This document shows positions 60,405 to 64,000 of a stretch of DNA of 64,000 nt, one piece after another (the first letter of the stretch is position 1; every line of letters starts with the position of its first letter). Made by a program: the position numbers and the translations under genes. Origin of the DNA: Holacanthus passer (lineage: Eukaryota > Chordata > Actinopteri > Pomacanthidae); NCBI GenBank assembly GCA_025331565.1, contig JAFREQ010000015.1:5580001-5644000 (forward strand). Direction: 5' to 3'. The notes under the pieces are model-generated. The model saw nothing but the letters and a program-made list of their open reading frames with translations, searched no databases and had not been told where the DNA came from.

Positions 60405-61700
60405 TCAGAGATCTTTTATTTCAACTCATGACAAATGGCAGCATATCGTTCCATTTGTCTCATGGACAGGTTATCAAATTCTCTTTGCAACAATAGCTGT
60501 TCATTAAAAAGTCCAGGTGTACAGTCATAGGTTGGCCTGTTGTCGATGGCTGATCTGCTGGGTCAGTTCCATTAGGTGCTTAGTTTGTTCTCTCTTCCTG
60601 CAAGCTGCATATGAAATAATCTCCTGAGGTGGGCTTTGAGTGACTCCCATGACAGTATATGACATTCCCTGGGTGCGAGTGGCCTCCAAGTAGAAGTCGA
60701 ATTTGTCGGAGATGAGCTTTTTGAACGAACTACGTGTTTGTAATAGGGGGTCAACACTATTACAAACGCGTAGTTCGTTCAAAAAGCTCATCTCCGACTG
60801 TTGGGACTGTTTGGAAAATGACTTGTCCAGTTGGACGGGGCAGTGGTTGGAAATCATTATGCTGTGATGTTGGCAGTCAGTTACAAAGGAAATGGTCCTG
60901 TGGTCAATCAAGCAGAAGGCAATTCTTGAGTGTGAAAGGTGAACTGGCGAGAAGAATGAAAACTGTCATACAGTGGGATTTGAGTGTCTCCAAGGATTGA
61001 ACAACTTGTAGAGTTGCATGAATGACAAAAACGATTTGGACAGCTTTGTTTTGTCTGTGATTAGATTTATCTAACTTCGGCTGTATTAGTTCAAGTCTCC
61101 TCCTAATATTAGCAGGTGTGAGTTGAGATCGGGGTGTTTTGCTATGAGTCAAGAGAAGAGCCGAGGGTTATCCCGGTTAGGAAATACAACTAGATTGCCA
61201 TATACTGTATGTTTCCTGATACAATGACAAATCAGCCATTGTTTCTTCTATCTGTTCAGTCCAGCCTTTCTTCAGCTTGGTGTGCTGACTGGTTCGGAGA
61301 TGGGCCTCCTGAAGGTACATGTTGTCTGGGGCCCAGTGACTTTAGGTGTGTGAAAACCCTGCTCGCCAGGTGGATGGTTGCAGGTAAAATAAAGGATCCC
61401 TACGATGATAGATTGACATGTAATTATTTTCCACTTGGCAAAACCAACAAACATAAATATAATAGCCTTGACACAGTGGCAGTGGAGCTGCCTCGGCACT
61501 CCCACAATCCTGGCAGTATTCCTCTATGATCTCGATTCTTTTTCTACACATTTATTCTGTAATACTTCATGCTGTAGAGTAGCAATATCATCCGTGCGTG
61601 ATGCCAGGCTCTTCTCCGTCTCATCAGTAGTACGTTCCACCATGGCTAGCTCTGTCACAACTGAGCTCTGAATCACCACATCAACTCACCTCTGTCGTCC
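60405..61700 (-). mobile_element. L1-type LINE remnant (ORF1 end and ORF2 endonuclease)
   Basis: Read on the minus strand from high to low coordinates. At 61700-61500 is a coiled-coil ORF1-like stretch (TEKSLASRTDDIATLQHEVL ... RIVGVP). At 61390-61080 are endonuclease pieces (RVFTHLKSLGPRQ, FPNRDNPRLFS, HPDLNSHLLILGGDLN). At 60900-60870 is the SNHCPVQL motif, and at 60720-60410 the region before the reverse transcriptase (LISDKFDFYLEATRT, MELTQQIS, REFDNLSMRQMERYAAICHE). Several frameshifts and stops disrupt it, and the reverse-transcriptase domain and 3' end are missing, so it is a dead fragment. Confidence 0.8.
60705..60798. repeat. 41-bp near-perfect inverted repeat inside the L1 remnant
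   Basis: Arms 60705-60745 and 60758-60798 are reverse complements with one mismatch in 41 and a 12-bp spacer. The left arm is native L1 sequence (encodes the region around FKKLISDKFD on the minus strand); the right arm is an inverted copy. Confidence 0.95.
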
Positions 61701-64000
61701 GAAAGCTTCAGTGTCCAGTGCTGGACTCACGTCAAATGTGGTTGGCTCGTCAAGCTGATCCAGGATTGAGCCTGTTTGCTTACCAGCCACGCCAACTGAT
61801 AACAAAACATTTAAAAAATTATAATAATACATTCAGTCAAAAAGTGCCTATTGAACACTTTTTAAAAGAAAAGTTTTGTGGAGCTTCATATAACACATGC
61901 TTCATAGCTTGCTCTCATCAGACCCTTTATGGAAAAAAATGTCTATCCTGACACGAAAACATGGGCTAGATTCAGAGCTTGGCTTTATATGACTCACAGC
62001 CGAGACCTTAGACCTTATTATGAGTGAGATATGAAACATAATGTGAATAAATTAGACTATGTGAAGCAGCTCGCAAGGGTTTGATTTCAACACACTGTGG
62101 AGACAGACATTAATTTTACAGCTCATGTGGGAGAGTCAGAGTCTCTTCACGGAATAAATATACAGTTCAAGAAGTTCCAATGTTCATCCTCATACGATGT
62201 ATAAGGTTATACTACATCAGGAAAAGGCGAAAGGTTATTGAAATGAATTCTTGTGGAAGCAGTGTGAGTTATAGTTTCACTGTCTCATGAAGGATCGGGC
62301 ATTTATAGATTAATTTCTATTTTATAAATGAAAAATAATTCAGTGTGCTCCCTGTATGAACCCTATCTGATCACTATCCCTCAGTCTTGCCAGGACTTGC
62401 CTCTTAGGTGTATTAGTTGTATTAAAATCAACTAATCTATGGCAGAGAGCCACCAGTATTATCAGTACTGTAATAAGTCCAATTGCATGACTATCTTTAT
62501 TGTTGTTCTATCTTCAGATTAGAGCGTTTCAAAGTACATGCAGATATGATCTAACCAGGACATTTGAAGCACATCTCTGGATAGGTTGTAGCTCAGTACA
62601 GATAATTGCTGTGTTATTGCATATGATAGCATACTGTCACTCCAAATTATAACGTCCATATGGATGCATGTAACTGAGGTTCAAGAAGAGTTACATCCAC
62701 TCATGGGTATGTTTAAGATTAAGGAGAAGTAGACTTACAGTACATTTGTCATCCCTGGAAAAGTAATTCACCCACTAACATGAAATGTGCCGTGAAATCA
62801 CAGACAAGCTGCTGAATTCTCCTTCAATCACGTTGTCACACTTGCACATAGACGAGTGAAAACCAAGTCCATCACAAATGATCTAATTTCCTTGACAAGG
62901 ACGTGTGAAATTGAAAAGGTACGTGTTGAAAATACAAAGTTGAGCTGTGCAAAGAGACCTGGTGGGTAAAGAAAGGGTACAGCTATTGAGATGAACCCAG
63001 ATATACCTGAAAAATAGATCCATAGGACAGATAAGAAACGGAGAGTGTGCTCTAAGTGTACAGTGTTATCACTCCACCAGCCGTGACATTCATGTTGGAT
63101 GGCTCTTATCTGGAGCTCAGTGATAACTCGAATGTGCACAAAAGTATTTAATACGCGCAGCTTGTGGGAAATTCCCAAAGAGAAATGAAAGTGTACTGTG
63201 TGGAGTGAAGCTGGTTGCTCAGGGTTGCACTTTTTAACTGTTAAATCCCTTAATTGGACAATAGTAAATGAAGATTACACACACTCAATATGGTGGCAGC
63301 TCAGCACCTGTTTGCTTTTCCTGTCATTCTTTAACATCATAAACACGAGATAACGACCTCCCTGTCCACATGTTTGTCTGTAACCTCAGACAAGTGGTTT
63401 GCTGACTGCAGGACTTGCGTAGAATTTGAATATACAACTGGGAAATTTTCACTTAGGTCTTTGGTCAGCTCTCACATTTCCTAAAAGAGCTTGGCCTGTA
63501 GTGACCCCATTACTCATTTTAAGTCTAAATTCAGGTCAGTTTCTGCAGTGTTCTTCAGGGAAAGGGTGTAAATATATCATCCATGTCACCTATAAATATG
63601 TCATCAGTATAACAACCAGTATTTAAAGTATGCCCAATGTATAGTGGTGTAATATATCATATTAAGATGAATAATCTAATCCTTTGATTGATTTTAGTCC
63701 TCATCAGGTTTTCTCTTCTTCTTCTTCTTCATAAAATTAACTTTAGGAGCCAATTCTATGCTTTTCTAAAACCTTTAGTGACGAGTGAAAGGAGCAGATC
63801 TCTCCTCTTTTGGTGTTTGCAAAAGCTTGTTGTCACTTGAAGCAGCAGCGCGACAGTCAACATCCTACAGAGGGGGAGCTTCAAGGAGACACCAGCTGTA
63901 CAAAAAATCTAGAAAATGTTGTGCCATAAAACAGGCACTATTTTTGATGTAAAGTAATCAGCGCTCATCTCTTCTTGATTGAATGGAAACAGACTGTATG
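61701..64000. other. Intergenic, no gene seen
   Basis: AT-rich DNA with a short (CTT)n tract at 63715-63730. A 116-codon minus-strand open frame at 62828-63178 has no recognisable domain or exon signals. Nothing else is supported. Confidence 0.45.

Noticed and set aside
62828..63178. 116-codon minus-strand frame as a gene
   Set aside because: No known domain, no splice context and AT-rich composition; chance or repeat-derived.
1..64000. CRISPR array, toxin-antitoxin, phage or other microbial system
   Set aside because: No regularly spaced repeats, operons or bacterial start signals; all genes are spliced vertebrate genes.
1..64000. tRNA, rRNA or known microRNA genes
   Set aside because: No cloverleaf with A/B boxes and no seed-bearing hairpin that I recognise was seen; structure prediction software could still find a small RNA.

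Overview
This is vertebrate nuclear DNA, most likely from a spiny-rayed (percomorph) teleost. The evidence is multi-exon genes with GT-AG introns, protein sequences closest in feel to fish orthologues, and many degraded repeats of kinds common in fish genomes (Tc1/mariner-like copies, short TIR elements, an L1 remnant). The set sh3gl1, stap2, cactin, cdc34, sirt6 and creb3l3 all have human orthologues on 19p13.3, so this is a teleost block of that ancestral segment. No bacterial, phage, CRISPR or operon-like system is present.

Layout, left to right. 228-4014 (+) is the 3' part of sh3gl1 (endophilin-A2), with a probable 2.5 kb 3' UTR. 6933-11037 (+) is complete stap2 (PH-SH2 adaptor). 15699-20165 (+) is a complete class 4 semaphorin, provisionally sema4e, with a candidate upstream leader exon near 14.2 kb and a small upstream ORF. 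21627-26914 (-) is complete cactin (spliceosome-associated factor). It is tail-to-tail with the semaphorin and head-to-head with cdc34, 28173-30879 (+), an E2 ubiquitin-conjugating enzyme. 33557-41212 (+) is complete sirt6. 46736-48241 (-) is an intron-containing relaxin-3-receptor-type GPCR. 51903-58409 (-) is complete creb3l3, an ER-anchored bZIP factor. From 58.4 kb to the end I find no host gene, only transposon remains, including an L1 ORF2 fragment next to a Tc1-like transposase fragment.

The genes do not form one pathway; they are neighbours by descent. SIRT6 and CREB3L3 both act in hepatic lipid and glucose control, and CDC34 and cactin are housekeeping factors divergently placed around a CRE-rich interval. 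Exon limits were read by hand from splice signals and reading-frame continuity; all complete models close in frame. Lengths: stap2 390 aa, semaphorin 777 aa, cactin 874 aa, cdc34 238 aa, sirt6 348 aa, GPCR 421 aa, creb3l3 365 aa.

I did not find a convincing previously undescribed system. The points most worth a second look are a 41-bp inverted duplication inside the L1 remnant, a strong hairpin in the sirt6 3' region containing a poly(A) signal, a TIR element ending 10 bp past the GPCR stop codon, three perfect CRE palindromes at the cactin/cdc34 and sirt6 promoters, an HNF4-like site upstream of creb3l3, and a 35-codon ORF upstream of the semaphorin start.
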